Notes under the pieces: model-generated
Databases searched by the model: none
What the model was told of the DNA's origin: nothing
What the model saw: only the letters and a program-made list of their open reading frames with translations
In this document: piece after piece, positions 42,913 to 52,428 of the stretch
Layout of the letters: every line of letters starts with the position of its first letter
Numbering within the stretch: the stretch's first letter is position 1
Translations under genes and position numbers: made by a program
NCBI RefSeq assembly: GCF_001870735.1
Contig: NZ_MORL01000010.1
Span: 62,001-126,000 of the forward strand
Origin: Arsenicibacter rosenii
GTDB taxonomy: Bacteria > Bacteroidota > Bacteroidia > Cytophagales > Spirosomataceae
DNA: 64,000 bases
Direction: 5' to 3'

Positions 42913-43131
42913 TTAGTTATCGCTTATGCCTCCTCTAACCGACTCGTAACCGGATTTCAGCCGGCCCATTTCGCGGGCGAGAAAGGTTTGTAACTGGCGA
43001 TTGAAGTCTTCTTTTTCGTCATCAGGCAGTGAATTGTATAACTCTTTCAGCTCCTGATTAATGGCGGCCCGCTCTTCGGCCGTGGCCGCGTTGATGGAGC
43101 GGTAGTGGTATTTTCTGAAATCGTATTCCAT
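42913..43131 (-). CDS. Small charged protein of unknown function
   Basis: The 72-residue soluble protein is highly charged and helical (SINAATAEERAAINQELKEL, then YNSLPDDEKEDFNRQLQ). I do not recognise a family. It is encoded directly downstream of tatC on the same strand but separated from it by a terminator. A conserved housekeeping accessory is possible; no function is assigned. Confidence 0.65.
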   Translation of the reverse strand: MEYDFRKYHYRSINAATAEERAAINQELKELYNSLPDDEKEDFNRQLQTFLAREMGRLKSGYESVRGGISDN

Positions 43132-43143
43132 ATAGCATAAAAA

Positions 43144-43180
43144 AGCCGTTAAGAAGCAGGATGACTACCTCTTAACGGCT
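43144..43180 (-). terminator. Minus-strand terminator of tatC
   Basis: AGCCGTTAAGA / TCTTAACGGCT with a 15-base loop; on the minus strand it is followed by TTTTTTATG. Confidence 0.85.
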
Positions 43181-43195
43181 GCAGATATCCGTTGA

Positions 43196-44071
43196 TTAAT
43201 TATTCAGAATCTCTCTTGCCTCCTTAAGCCGGGCGCGTTCAATGGAACCGGAAACCAGAATACTGATTTCATACAGCATCGCCAGTGGAAGGGCAACCAG
43301 AATCTGGCTGTAAATATCAGGGGAAGGCGTAATGATACCGGCTACGACCAGAATCACGATCCAGGCATGCTTGCGGTACTCGCGCATAAAGCGTGGCGTC
43401 AGAATACCGACTTTCGACAACACAAAGGCCACAATCGGCATCTGGAACATCAGCGCACAACCTAACGACAGCGTTACCAGTACGCCTACGTACGAGGTAA
43501 TATCGAACTGGTTTTTGATCTGTGGCGCAATCCGGAAGTTAGCCAGGAAGTTGATGGCCAGCGGTGAAACAATGTAATAGCCGAACAAAAGACCCAACAG
43601 AAACAGCATCGATACATAGAAGACCGCCCCCCTTGCTGCCTGACGCTCTGATGAACGAAGGCCGGGCTTGATAAACCGCCAAAGCTCCCAGAAGGCATAT
43701 GGGAAAGAAAAACAAAGCCCGATAATGGCTGATGACGTCAGCGCCATCGTAAACGGATCGGCAATACCGATCGCCTGTAGTTCAAAGTCCAGGTCTTTTA
43801 CACAAAGCGCATCATAACCCGAAAACTCGGCCAGCCTACACATTTGCCTGTACGTCCAGAAACCAGGATTAGCAGGGGCTAAAATGACGTACTGGAAGAT
43901 GTCCTGTATAAAAACGAACGCCACGATTGCAAACACAAAAATCGAAGCAACTGCCCTGATGATGTGCCAGCGTAACTCTTCAAGGTGTTCGAGGAAGGTC
44001 ATTTCACCACCTTCTTCCGCTTGTTCTTCGTCCTGATCGTACCGATCTTCAAATGCTTGGTCGAGTGCCAT
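43196..44071 (-). CDS. tatC: Sec-independent protein translocase TatC
   Basis: This 291-residue inner-membrane protein is the twin-arginine signal receptor of the Tat translocase. After an acidic N-terminal extension (DQDEEQAEEGGE), the family motif MTFLEHLEELRWHIIRA is followed by six transmembrane helices, with PFAFWELWRFIKPGL-type sequence (YAFWELWRFIKPGLRSSER) in the middle and a conserved C-terminal region ending ITPSPDIYSQ. No tatA or tatB is adjacent. glyA lies upstream on the same strand across an octamer hairpin. Confidence 0.95.
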   Translation of the reverse strand: MALDQAFEDRYDQDEEQAEEGGEMTFLEHLEELRWHIIRAVASIFVFAIVAFVFIQDIFQYVILAPANPGFWTYRQMCRLAEFSGYDALCVKDLDFELQAIGIADPFTMALTSSAIIGLCFSFPYAFWELWRFIKPGLRSSERQAARGAVFYVSMLFLLGLLFGYYIVSPLAINFLANFRIAPQIKNQFDITSYVGVLVTLSLGCALMFQMPIVAFVLSKVGILTPRFMREYRKHAWIVILVVAGIITPSPDIYSQILVALPLAMLYEISILVSGSIERARLKEAREILNN

Positions 44072-44082
44072 ATAAAAATTGC

Positions 44083-44151
44083 GAATGAGTAATTGAGTGA
44101 TTGAGTGGAAGCGATTGAAACGTTCGCTCAGTCACTCAATCGCTCAATCAC
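44083..44151. repeat. Octamer repeat hairpin between glyA and tatC, locus d
   Basis: GTAATTGAGTGATTGAGTG (44089-44107) and CACTCAATCGCTCAATCAC (44133-44151) form a long, nearly perfect hairpin made of octamer units. It separates two genes of the same direction and may affect read-through. Confidence 0.8.
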
Positions 44152-44159
44152 AAATAAAG

Positions 44160-45452
44160 TTATGCGTATAACGGAAACGCCTTCATCCAGGAATTAATTT
44201 CCTCCCGAACGGTCTGAATTTTGGCATCGTTATCGTGGTTCATCAATACGTCGTCGATGTAGCCAACGATCTGCTCCATGTCGCTTTCTTTCATGCCGCG
44301 GCTGGTCATGGCTGCCGTACCGACACGCATGCCTGACGTAACCATCGGCGATTTGTCGTCGAACGGAACCATGTTTTTGTTAATCGTAATGTCGGCTTTA
44401 ATCAGGGTGTTTTCCGCCAGTTTACCGGTTAACCCTTTTGAACGCAGGTCGATCAGCATCAGGTGATTGTCAGTACCACCCGAAATGATCTGGTAGCCTT
44501 TGTCAACGAATGCTTTTGCCATTGCCTGGGCATTGGCTTTAACCTGTACCGCATAATCGTAGAAGTCTTCAGATAATGCTTCACCGAATGCAACGGCTTT
44601 GGCCGCAATCACGTGCTCCAGCGGGCCACCCTGTGTGCCCGGGAATACGCCCGAATCCAGCAGCGATGACATTAACCGGATATCGCCTTTCGGTGTTTTG
44701 ATGCCGAACGGGTTTTCAAAATCATTCCGCATCATGATCAGACCACCCCGCGGACCACGCAGCGTTTTGTGGGTTGTAGTCGTCACGATATGGCAATGCT
44801 CCAGCGGGTCATTTAACAAGCCCTTGGCAATCAGGCCGGCAGGGTGCGAAATGTCAGCCAGCAGCAGCGCACCGATCTGATCGGCAATTGCCCGCAGACG
44901 AACATAATCCCAGTCACGGCTATAGGCCGAAGCACCGCAGATGAGCACTTTCGGACGCTCACGCAGGGCTGTTTCTTCCACAATGTCGTAATTGATAACG
45001 CCGGTTTCTTTTTCAACACCGTAGAATGTCGGGCGGAAATATTTACCGGAGATGTTTACCGGAGAACCGTGAGTCAGGTGACCGCCGTGTGACAGGTCAA
45101 AGCCCAGAATAGTGTCGCCTGGTTGCAGACAGGCCAGGAAAACAGCGGTGTTAGCCTGGGCCCCTGAGTGCGGCTGTACGTTTGCCCACGAAGCACCGAA
45201 CAGTTCCTTGATCCGGTCAATAGCCAGCTGCTCAATTTGGTCAACTACTTCGCAACCACCGTAATACCGTTTACCTGGTAAGCCTTCCGCATATTTGTTG
45301 GTTAATACGCTGCCGGCAGCCTCCATTACCTGGCGGGAGACAAAGTTTTCAGATGCAATCAGTTCGATGCCTGATTCCTGGCGATGTTGTTCTTTGGCAA
45401 TGAGATCAAATACCTGCGTGTCGCGGGCGGTAGTTGTCGTTGCAGTTGACAT
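44160..45452 (-). CDS. glyA: Serine hydroxymethyltransferase
   Basis: This cytoplasmic PLP enzyme interconverts serine and glycine with tetrahydrofolate, supplying one-carbon units. The ATG at 45452 ([17 protein letters not shown]) gives the usual length of 430 residues; the open frame upstream is not protein-like. Motifs are [36 protein letters not shown] and [14 protein letters not shown] with the PLP lysine Lys229. Confidence 0.97.
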   Translation of the reverse strand: MSTATTTTARDTQVFDLIAKEQHRQESGIELIASENFVSRQVMEAAGSVLTNKYAEGLPGKRYYGGCEVVDQIEQLAIDRIKELFGASWANVQPHSGAQANTAVFLACLQPGDTILGFDLSHGGHLTHGSPVNISGKYFRPTFYGVEKETGVINYDIVEETALRERPKVLICGASAYSRDWDYVRLRAIADQIGALLLADISHPAGLIAKGLLNDPLEHCHIVTTTTHKTLRGPRGGLIMMRNDFENPFGIKTPKGDIRLMSSLLDSGVFPGTQGGPLEHVIAAKAVAFGEALSEDFYDYAVQVKANAQAMAKAFVDKGYQIISGGTDNHLMLIDLRSKGLTGKLAENTLIKADITINKNMVPFDDKSPMVTSGMRVGTAAMTSRGMKESDMEQIVGYIDDVLMNHDNDAKIQTVREEINSWMKAFPLYA

Positions 45453-45609
45453 GTTAGTGAACTCCGTTTGGTAAAATTGAACCGTTGACCGCTGATCAGC
45501 CGGATGGATAATTCCCCGGCCACATTGCGTGGCCAACTATTTTTGCTGCAAAGGTACGGCATTTTGTGGTACAGCACAGCATACCAGGCGGGTGGACAGT
45601 CCGACAAGT

Positions 45610-45656
45610 AAAAAAAATCAGGCAGGATCAGTGCCTGAAGCGGAGATCCTGCCTGA
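45610..45656 (-). terminator. Minus-strand terminator of the AraC regulator gene
   Basis: TCAGGCAGGATC / GATCCTGCCTGA (12 bp, 15-base loop); on the minus strand it is followed by a run of Ts. Confidence 0.88.
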
Positions 45657-45681
45657 AACAGCCGAGGGTATTACCCGTATT

Positions 45682-46575
45682 TTAATACATTTCTTCCTCC
45701 GCCAGTACCGGAACCTCTTTATCGCGGTATAGTGTCTGGTATTTCAGCGGAGTTGTACCGGTCTGTTGCCGGAACTGCCGGTGAAAATGAGATATATTAT
45801 TGAAGCCACACTCCAGACCAACCTGCCCGACACTCATATCGGCCTGGGTCAACAGTTTGCGGGCATGGCTGATCCGCAGTTCATTGAGGTACTCGACAAA
45901 CGATTTGTTGGTGCGTTTACGGAAATACCGGCAGAAGGCAGCCGGCGCCATACCGGCGATTGAAGCAATTTCGTCGATCCGGATTTCTTTCCGGAAATGA
46001 TGCAGCATGTGTTCCAGTACGCGCTTCATCCGTTCGGTCTCTGCTTCGTTCGGCGAAAGCTGATAACTATCGCTTGCCAGTAATACGGCTTCGGTATCGT
46101 AGCTGAGCTCATTCAGAATCTGGAGCCAGTCGATGATGCGCTCCATACCGGTGCGCGTCAGAAGCCGTTCCATTTTCCGGCCAACGCGCTGCTGAAACTC
46201 CTCGCTGAACTGGATGCCATATTTCGCGCGGTGCAGCATCTGCATAATGCGGTCTGCTTCCGGAAGCGTCCGGAAAAGGGCATTATCGAGGTTGGGGCTG
46301 AACTGAACGACATAGGCTTCGGAGGTCAGAAACTCGGGCTGGTCTTCGTCGTTACGCCAGAAGTGGGGTAGGTTCGGGCCGAGCAGGACCAGGTCGCCGG
46401 GCACAAAATCACCGACGTGGTCACCAACAAACCGTTTTCCGCTACTGCGGACAATGTACGTTAATTCGTACTCGGGATGATAATGCCAGGGAACATTGAA
46501 ACGATTGATGCAGACATGTTTGGTGAGTAACGATTCCCGGTCGGCAATGCTGACCTTCTCAAATAATGCTTTCAT
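45682..46575 (-). CDS. AraC family transcriptional regulator with cupin sensor
   Basis: The 297-residue protein has an N-terminal cupin-like sensor domain (FNVPWHYHPEYELTYIV ... GDLVLLGPNLPHFWRN) and a C-terminal double HTH (about 188-285). The HTH region includes IDEIASIAGMAPAAFCRYFRKR and VGQVGLECGFNNISHFHRQFRQQTGTTP. It is divergent from a PhyH-type dioxygenase gene across 163 bases, and probably controls that gene in response to a small molecule. Confidence 0.92.
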   Translation of the reverse strand: MKALFEKVSIADRESLLTKHVCINRFNVPWHYHPEYELTYIVRSSGKRFVGDHVGDFVPGDLVLLGPNLPHFWRNDEDQPEFLTSEAYVVQFSPNLDNALFRTLPEADRIMQMLHRAKYGIQFSEEFQQRVGRKMERLLTRTGMERIIDWLQILNELSYDTEAVLLASDSYQLSPNEAETERMKRVLEHMLHHFRKEIRIDEIASIAGMAPAAFCRYFRKRTNKSFVEYLNELRISHARKLLTQADMSVGQVGLECGFNNISHFHRQFRQQTGTTPLKYQTLYRDKEVPVLAEEEMY

Positions 46576-46738
46576 AACGTAATGGCAATAAAATGTACTT
46601 TATTGATCGAAAGGAGAAAGTTGTTAAGGTATAGGCGTCAAAAAAACATACAAATAAGCAAATAATCTGAACGTTTGTCAAGAACTAAGCCCGCATTTTT
46701 GTAACAGTAAATAAAGAAATAGTTTAACTTTTATCATC

Positions 46739-47575
46739 ATGCTGACTGCCATAGACAAATCATCGCTTTTACACCAGCTGGCCGAACCTTTTGCGGTCAC
46801 ACCCGAACAACGGGCCTTTTATCAGGAATATGGCTTTATTAAACTAAAGCACGTGTTATCGCCTGAAGTGCTGGACTACTATGGCAATCTGATTACTGAA
46901 TGGGTTATCAAATTAAATACGCTGACAAAACCCATGGAGGAGCGCACGACTTATGAGCGCGCTTTTCTCCAGATCATGAACTTATGGCGTGAAAACGACG
47001 AGATAAAAGAGTTTGTCTTTTCCCGTCGGCTGGCACAGATTGCCGCTGATTTGATGGATGTCAGCGGTGTCCGGCTTTACCACGATCAGGCGCTGTACAA
47101 GGAGCCATCCGGTGGCCTTACGCCCTGGCATGCCGATCAGTTTTACTGGCCCCTGGCAAGCCCGAAAACCATAACCGTCTGGATTCCATTGCAGGAAACA
47201 CCGATGAACATGGGACCACTGGCATTTGCTGCCCGCAGTCAGCATGTCGAAATCGGCCGCGATATCGAAATCAGTGACGAGAGCGAGCGGCTTTTGTCAG
47301 ATGAACTGCAGCGCATGAACTTCGAGATGTACGATACGCCTTTCGATCTGGGCGAAGTCAGTTACCATGCCGGGTGGACGTTTCACCGGGCAGGGCCAAA
47401 TACCTCAGCAGCCCCCCGCAAAGTGATGACTATGATTTATATGGACCAGAACCAGACCATTATGCACCCCCGGAATCAGTTTCAGCAGGCTGACTGGGAG
47501 ACCTGGCTAGGGTCTTACCCGGTTGGCAGCAGGCCGGAAAGCGACCTGAACCCGGTTTTATATAGTTGTTCTTAA
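46739..47575 (+). CDS. Phytanoyl-CoA dioxygenase (PhyH) family protein
   Basis: The 278 residues have the Fe(II)/2-oxoglutarate-dependent dioxygenase motif: His131 and Asp133 in WHADQFYW, the distal His216 in GWTFHRAGPN, and an Arg for 2-oxoglutarate in APRKVMTMIY. PhyH-like enzymes hydroxylate varied small molecules; the substrate is unknown. The divergent AraC-type gene with a cupin sensor suggests an inducible catabolic or uptake function. Confidence 0.9.
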   Translation: MLTAIDKSSLLHQLAEPFAVTPEQRAFYQEYGFIKLKHVLSPEVLDYYGNLITEWVIKLNTLTKPMEERTTYERAFLQIMNLWRENDEIKEFVFSRRLAQIAADLMDVSGVRLYHDQALYKEPSGGLTPWHADQFYWPLASPKTITVWIPLQETPMNMGPLAFAARSQHVEIGRDIEISDESERLLSDELQRMNFEMYDTPFDLGEVSYHAGWTFHRAGPNTSAAPRKVMTMIYMDQNQTIMHPRNQFQQADWETWLGSYPVGSRPESDLNPVLYSCS

Positions 47576-47930
47576 CGTTGGAATAGCCTTTTTAACGAAA
47601 AAATCAGTAATTAAACAGCGATATATAGTAGTATTACTGAAAAGGCTTGTTTTTAGACTATTCGAGTGAATAAAAATTAATATAGGTTGGTTGTTGTTAC
47701 ACCGCCCTGACCACGATGTCGGGGCGGTGTTTTTGTTATCAGGATGTTAATGAGAGCGGTTGGCCAAAGATTTGCGTATGAAGTTATGAGCCGATCGACC
47801 ATCTTTGTGCATCTGTTTTCAACAATCACGAACCAGTCACGAAAACATCTGCGGTAGTTTGGAAATATTTTTGCAACGATTCTGTTATACCCAAAGTACT
47901 GTCCCTTACGTGAACCTGTACATAACATTT
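47576..47930. other. Intergenic stretch between the PhyH gene and dsbD
   Basis: No gene is recognised in these 355 bases. The first 120 bases are AT-rich. A terminator lies at 47699-47735; the rest, with a TTTTCAACAATCACG segment, probably holds the dsbD promoter, though no perfect TAnnTTTG was noticed. The open frame reaching upstream of dsbD from 47805 is not protein-like. Confidence 0.5.
47699..47735 (+). terminator. Intrinsic terminator downstream of the PhyH gene
   Basis: ACACCGCCC / GGGCGGTGT with a 14-base loop, followed by TTTTTG. Confidence 0.88.
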
Positions 47931-50054
47931 ATGAAACGAATACTGGCGCTCTGCGCAATCTTCCTGCTGAATCTGAGTGTTTATGCCCAGTTTGGGGTGC
48001 CCGGACAATCGGGTATTGCCAAGCCCGTTCCGTCATGGAACTATACTATAAAGCCTGCAACTGCCAGGGTGGGTGATGTGGTGGAGTTATACCTTACCGC
48101 AAACGTGCAGGAGGGCTGGCATATGTACTCTTCAGAATCAAATCCCAAAATGGAGTTCGGGCCAATTGCTACCACCGTTTCGTTTAAGAAAAATGAAGGG
48201 TATGAAGTAGTTGGCAAGCTGAAACCAATCGGTGCCAAAACGAAATACGAAGAAGTATTTGAGGGAGATGTGTACATGATGCCACGTCCGGCGGTATTTA
48301 TTCAGAAAATCAGAGTAATTAAGGACAATCCTGGTATATCAGGCACTATAGAAGGGCAGGCATGTACGGATACTGACGGAAAATGTGTGCAGGTAAGTGA
48401 TGACTTTTCGCTGACAATAAAAACGACCGCCGCCGCTACTGTGCCGGCCACTGCCACGACTGCTTCGGCTTCGGTGAGTACACCGGTATCAGCCACAGCC
48501 GTAAGTGCGACAACGGCACCTGAAGCGGTTGCTGCCACAACAAGTACTGATACAGTAACCGAATCCGTTGCGCCTGCACCGGAATCAATTACGGGTATTG
48601 CTGCCGAAACCGCCGCCGGAACAGAGGGTGATTCGATGCTTGGGTTCATCATTGCGGCCTTCCTCTCGGGTCTGGTTGCATTACTGACCCCGTGCGTATT
48701 CCCGATTATTCCGATGACAGTTAGTTATTTCACCCATCAGAAAGGTGGTCGCTGGAAAGCCATTATCTACGGGGCTTCGATTATCGGGATTTACGTACTG
48801 ATCGGCACGCTGGTTTCCCGCATCAACGGACCGGCGTTTGCCAACTTTCTGAGCACCCACTGGGTACCGAATATTCTGTTCTTTGCCATCTTCTTTACGT
48901 TCGGGCTTTCGTTCCTTGGGCTGTTCGAAATCGTATTACCACATAGCCTGGTCAACAGTGCCGATGCCAAAGCCGAAAAAGGCGGGCTGATGGGGATTTT
49001 CTTCATGGCCTTTACGCTGGTGCTGGTGTCATTTTCCTGCACCGGTCCGATTGTGGGGAGCCTTTTGGTGGCCTCGGCCGGTGGCGAAGTGGTCAAGCCG
49101 ATTGTCGGTATGATGGCGTTTTCGTCGGCGTTTGCCATTCCGTTTACGTTGTTTGCGGCCTTTCCGCAGTGGCTGAAAAGCCTGCCGAAATCGGGCGGAT
49201 GGTTAAATTCGGTGAAAGTTCTCCTGGGTTTCCTCGAACTGGCGCTGGCGCTCAAATTTCTGAGTATTGCCGATCAGGTGTATCATTGGGGGCTGCTAGA
49301 CCGTGAGGTATTCCTGGCGTTCTGGATTGTTATTTTCTCGCTGATTGGATTTTATCTGCTTGGTAAAATCCGCCTGCCGCACGACTCTGAAACCAAATCG
49401 GTGAGTGTGCCGCGCCTGCTGATGGCGATTATTACGTTTGCGTTTGTCGTTTACATGGTACCGGGTCTGTGGGGCGCGCCGTTGAAGGCCCTCTCAGGGT
49501 ACTTGCCGCCGGAAGCCTCGCAGGATTTTAAACTGACAGCGGGCGGCTCAGCGGCATCGGAACCGGCTAATGCGCTGGGTGAAAAACCGAAATACGGCGA
49601 TCTGTTTCACTTGCCGCACGGTTTACAAGGCTTTTTCGACTACAAGCAGGCCCTGGCCTACGCTAAAAAGGTGAACAAGCCGGTGTTCATTGATTTTACC
49701 GGACACGGTTGCGTAAACTGCCGCGAAATGGAAGCCCGTGTGTGGTCGGATCCGCAGGTACTGAGCCGGCTCAAAGAGGACTATGTGGTTGTGGCATTGT
49801 ATGTCGATGATAAGACCGAATTGCCCGAAAGCGACTGGTATACCTCGACCTACGATCAAAAGCAAAAGACAACAATTGGTGCCCAGAACGGTGATTTACA
49901 GATTGTAAAATACAACAACAACGCCCAGCCGCACTATTGCCTGGTCGACCACGAGGGTAAACTGCTGGTGGCGCCTAAAAACTACGACCGCGACATCAAC
50001 AACTTCGTGCAGTTTCTTGATGCCGGCAAAACGAAGTTTAACGGAAAGGGTTAA
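47931..50054 (+). CDS. dsbD: DsbD-family protein-disulfide reductase
   Basis: This 707-residue inner-membrane protein passes electrons from cytoplasmic thioredoxin to periplasmic thiol proteins. The ATG at 47931 starts a signal peptide (MKRILALCAIFLLNLSVYAQ). An N-terminal DsbD-alpha-like beta domain (about 25-165) and a low-complexity Ala/Thr/Val linker (about 165-225) precede eight or so helices with the redox cysteines in LTPCVFPIIPMTVSYF and FSCTGPIVGS. A C-terminal thioredoxin domain carries CVNC (594-597). All three modules are complete. Confidence 0.94.
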   Translation: MKRILALCAIFLLNLSVYAQFGVPGQSGIAKPVPSWNYTIKPATARVGDVVELYLTANVQEGWHMYSSESNPKMEFGPIATTVSFKKNEGYEVVGKLKPIGAKTKYEEVFEGDVYMMPRPAVFIQKIRVIKDNPGISGTIEGQACTDTDGKCVQVSDDFSLTIKTTAAATVPATATTASASVSTPVSATAVSATTAPEAVAATTSTDTVTESVAPAPESITGIAAETAAGTEGDSMLGFIIAAFLSGLVALLTPCVFPIIPMTVSYFTHQKGGRWKAIIYGASIIGIYVLIGTLVSRINGPAFANFLSTHWVPNILFFAIFFTFGLSFLGLFEIVLPHSLVNSADAKAEKGGLMGIFFMAFTLVLVSFSCTGPIVGSLLVASAGGEVVKPIVGMMAFSSAFAIPFTLFAAFPQWLKSLPKSGGWLNSVKVLLGFLELALALKFLSIADQVYHWGLLDREVFLAFWIVIFSLIGFYLLGKIRLPHDSETKSVSVPRLLMAIITFAFVVYMVPGLWGAPLKALSGYLPPEASQDFKLTAGGSAASEPANALGEKPKYGDLFHLPHGLQGFFDYKQALAYAKKVNKPVFIDFTGHGCVNCREMEARVWSDPQVLSRLKEDYVVVALYVDDKTELPESDWYTSTYDQKQKTTIGAQNGDLQIVKYNNNAQPHYCLVDHEGKLLVAPKNYDRDINNFVQFLDAGKTKFNGKG

Positions 50055-50081
50055 ATTTAAGTAATCAACCAAAAAGACGGT

Positions 50082-50552
50082 ATGGAAGTGATCAGGGAAT
50101 TGTCGGAGTATGAACTGGAACGGGATAAACATATGCCAAGCAAGAACCACGGAAAACTTCAGTATCGGATATCCAAAGCGATTGGCGATTTATACGAAGA
50201 TCGCTTCGATATTCTGACCGAAGTTAGCCTTGATATTCCATCACGGCCTTTAGTTCCGGATATTGCACTGTTTGCGGTAAAGGAATCTGATTGGCTGGAA
50301 GATGAAATCAAAGTAAAAGAGCCGCCGTTAGGTATTGCCGAAATACTATCGCCTACTCAGGGTAATCAGGAGCTGGTTGACAAGATGGAGACTTATTTTT
50401 CTTTCGGGATAAAATCTTGCTGGATTGTGATTCCAACGTTTCAAATGATCCATGTTTTCTCGGACAAGCACACTTACAAAACGTATATGCAGAATGAACT
50501 TTACGACGAGATACTGGATATACGACTGGACCTGAAACGGATCTTTCGCTGA
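50082..50552 (+). CDS. Uma2 family (PD-(D/E)XK-fold) protein
   Basis: The 156-residue protein fits the Uma2 family: N-terminal helix, then VSLDIPSRPLVPDIALF with the acidic residue, and PPLGIAEILSPTQGNQELVDKMETYFSFGIKSCWIV. Glu and Lys fill the nuclease-fold positions. Uma2 proteins are restriction-nuclease-like, often multicopy, and of unknown function. It lies 27 bases after dsbD and ends in a strong bidirectional terminator. Confidence 0.88.
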   Translation: MEVIRELSEYELERDKHMPSKNHGKLQYRISKAIGDLYEDRFDILTEVSLDIPSRPLVPDIALFAVKESDWLEDEIKVKEPPLGIAEILSPTQGNQELVDKMETYFSFGIKSCWIVIPTFQMIHVFSDKHTYKTYMQNELYDEILDIRLDLKRIFR

Positions 50553-50556
50553 TATA

Positions 50557-50589
50557 AAAAAAGCCGGCCTCGATAAGGGCCGGCTTTTC
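50557..50589. terminator. Bidirectional terminator between the Uma2 and beta-barrel genes
   Basis: AAAAGCCGGCC / GGCCGGCTTTT with an 8-base loop, in an A-run/T-run context; the flanking genes are convergent. Confidence 0.9.
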
Positions 50590-50633
50590 TGCTTCTAGTT
50601 CGTAGGTTCAACAAAAACAGTCAATGAAAAATC

Positions 50634-51326
50634 TTAATATCCGCCGATCGGGAATGAATAGCCCAGTGATACACTGACACCGCGGTTACGAACCGGCAAC
50701 TGCACCACCGGTACGTTTACCTGACGGGTGAAGCCATGGGTATAGCGTCCTTCCAGAATCAGCTTACCGGCACCAACCGGAGCGGCTAAGCCCAGACCGC
50801 CTACGGCACTGAAATCCCACCGCTGCATCACACCACCCAGTGGCACATCCAGATCAATTGGTTTTGACACAAACAGCGCCTCGGCGCGGGTACGAACCTT
50901 GCTGTCAACGGCATAGGCGATTGACGGACCGGCAATGATATAGGGCTGAATGGCACCGTCGCTAAGGTTAATTTGGGCCAGCAGCGGTAATTCAATATTT
51001 TTGGTCTGGAAGTTAATCCGTGCTCCCAAAGGAAGCGGTATCCCGCCAAGGTTCAGATTAAGGCCTTCGCGCATCATAAGTCCCTTCTGGACATAAGCCA
51101 GTTCCGGCCGGAATGATACGTAGTCGCTCAGAGGTATGTTCAGAAAAACGGCGCCCTGCGGACCTGCTGCCAGCTTGAATTCAGGGGTGAAGCTATCGAA
51201 GGAAGATGGCTTGGAAACAGTACCCCAGTGGGCACCCCCGCGGAAACCCAGTTCAACCTGTGCAGAGGCAGTATGAAACAGGAAAAAGCTACAAGCTGAT
51301 ACAAGTGCGAAAACAATTCGTTTCAT
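50634..51326 (-). CDS. Outer-membrane beta-barrel (porin-like) protein
   Basis: The ATG at 51326 gives a clean signal peptide (MKRIVFALVSACSFFLFHTASAQ), three codons inside the longest frame. The mature ~207 residues alternate polar and hydrophobic residues in barrel strands (VELGFRGGAHWGTV, LAAGPQGAVFLNIPL, VSFRPELAYVQKGL) and end in the aromatic/glycine-rich SVSLGYSFPIGGY. This is typical of PorT-like 8-strand barrels of Bacteroidota; the specific role is unknown. Confidence 0.85.
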   Translation of the reverse strand: MKRIVFALVSACSFFLFHTASAQVELGFRGGAHWGTVSKPSSFDSFTPEFKLAAGPQGAVFLNIPLSDYVSFRPELAYVQKGLMMREGLNLNLGGIPLPLGARINFQTKNIELPLLAQINLSDGAIQPYIIAGPSIAYAVDSKVRTRAEALFVSKPIDLDVPLGGVMQRWDFSAVGGLGLAAPVGAGKLILEGRYTHGFTRQVNVPVVQLPVRNRGVSVSLGYSFPIGGY

Positions 51327-51556
51327 GGTAGTCAAAAAAAAGATTGATTGTAAAAGTCATTTGTAAAAAAGTACAGCTTGTGCCATGCAGTAGTTGTTGT
51401 TTGTAATGCTTGGATGCAGAAGCAGCCAAAAGGATTAATCAGGCAGGAAATATTTTTTTGAACCGTTTACATTCCTTTTTTGGTGTATTGCACTATTTGT
51501 TGAAAACATTGTAAAGTAGTTGTAGCTTTACTAAAGAAGCCTCCCGTTTAATCGTG

Positions 51557-52363
51557 ATGAAGTACACAAAGCCAACAAAATATAGCTATCTGCCCCGGTT
51601 TCTGGCCTGGCTGGATATATTGGGCCTGTTTGAATGTGACCCTTTCGGTAATTCGTTGCTGGTGAAGCGAATACTGATCTGCATTATTGGCTGGTTTACC
51701 TATGCGCGGTACACGGTAGTAAACCGGATTCAGATTGAGGGTACCGAGCATCTGGAAAACCTGCCGATCAATAACGTTCTGTTTCTGTCGAACCACCAGA
51801 CGTATTTCGCTGACGTCATTGCCTTCTATCATATTTTTTGTGCGGTAAAATGGGGCTTTCAGAATACGATGCTTCCACCGATTTATCTGTTCGGACCACG
51901 GGCAAGGAATTACTTTGTTGCCGCGTCGGAAACCATGAAAAAAGATATTTTGTCGCGTCTGTTTGCCATGGGCGGTGCCCTGACGGTCGAACGTTCGTGG
52001 CGGGCCGACGGCCGTGATGTAAAGCGGGCGGTCGACACCTCAGCCGGTGACAAAGTAAACAGGGCACTGGAACATGGCTGGGTAGTGAGCTTTCCGCAAG
52101 GCACAACCAGCCCGTATGCACCGATACGAAAAGGTACCGGCCACCTGATCAAAGATCATCATCCGATTGTGGTGCCGATCGTCATCAACGGCTTCCGGCG
52201 TGCATTCGACAAAAAGGGATTGCGGTTTAAAAAACGCAATACGCTGCTGACAGTCCGGTTTAAAGCCCCGATGCACATTAGTCCGGACGATAGCGTAGAC
52301 GATATTGTGGCGAGGGTCCGGAGCGCCATCGAACAGGACGCCCCCGAATGGGTGAACAAATAA
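51557..52363 (+). CDS. PlsC-like lysophospholipid acyltransferase with atypical motifs
   Basis: The ATG at 51557 is used (GTG precedes it). The 268 residues include SNHQTYFADV (His80, Asp86), which corresponds to acyltransferase motif I, and FPQGTTSPYAPIRKGTG, which corresponds to motif III. Motif I is His-x5-Asp rather than the usual His-x4-Asp, and motif III has Gln where Glu is usual (FPEGT). The general order and the membrane-associated N-terminus still fit 1-acylglycerol-3-phosphate acyltransferases, but activity and substrate are uncertain. Confidence 0.8.
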   Translation: MKYTKPTKYSYLPRFLAWLDILGLFECDPFGNSLLVKRILICIIGWFTYARYTVVNRIQIEGTEHLENLPINNVLFLSNHQTYFADVIAFYHIFCAVKWGFQNTMLPPIYLFGPRARNYFVAASETMKKDILSRLFAMGGALTVERSWRADGRDVKRAVDTSAGDKVNRALEHGWVVSFPQGTTSPYAPIRKGTGHLIKDHHPIVVPIVINGFRRAFDKKGLRFKKRNTLLTVRFKAPMHISPDDSVDDIVARVRSAIEQDAPEWVNK

Positions 52364-52404
52364 CGAAAAAGGCGCTCAATCGTGTGATGAGCGCCTTTTT
52401 CGTT
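52362..52404. terminator. Bidirectional terminator between the acyltransferase and Pit genes
   Basis: A 17-bp perfect stem (AACGAAAAAGGCGCTCA and its complement) with a 9-base loop; A- and T-runs lie inside the arms. Confidence 0.92.
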
Positions 52405-52428
52405 ATGGATATAAGCTACTGCTGATGC

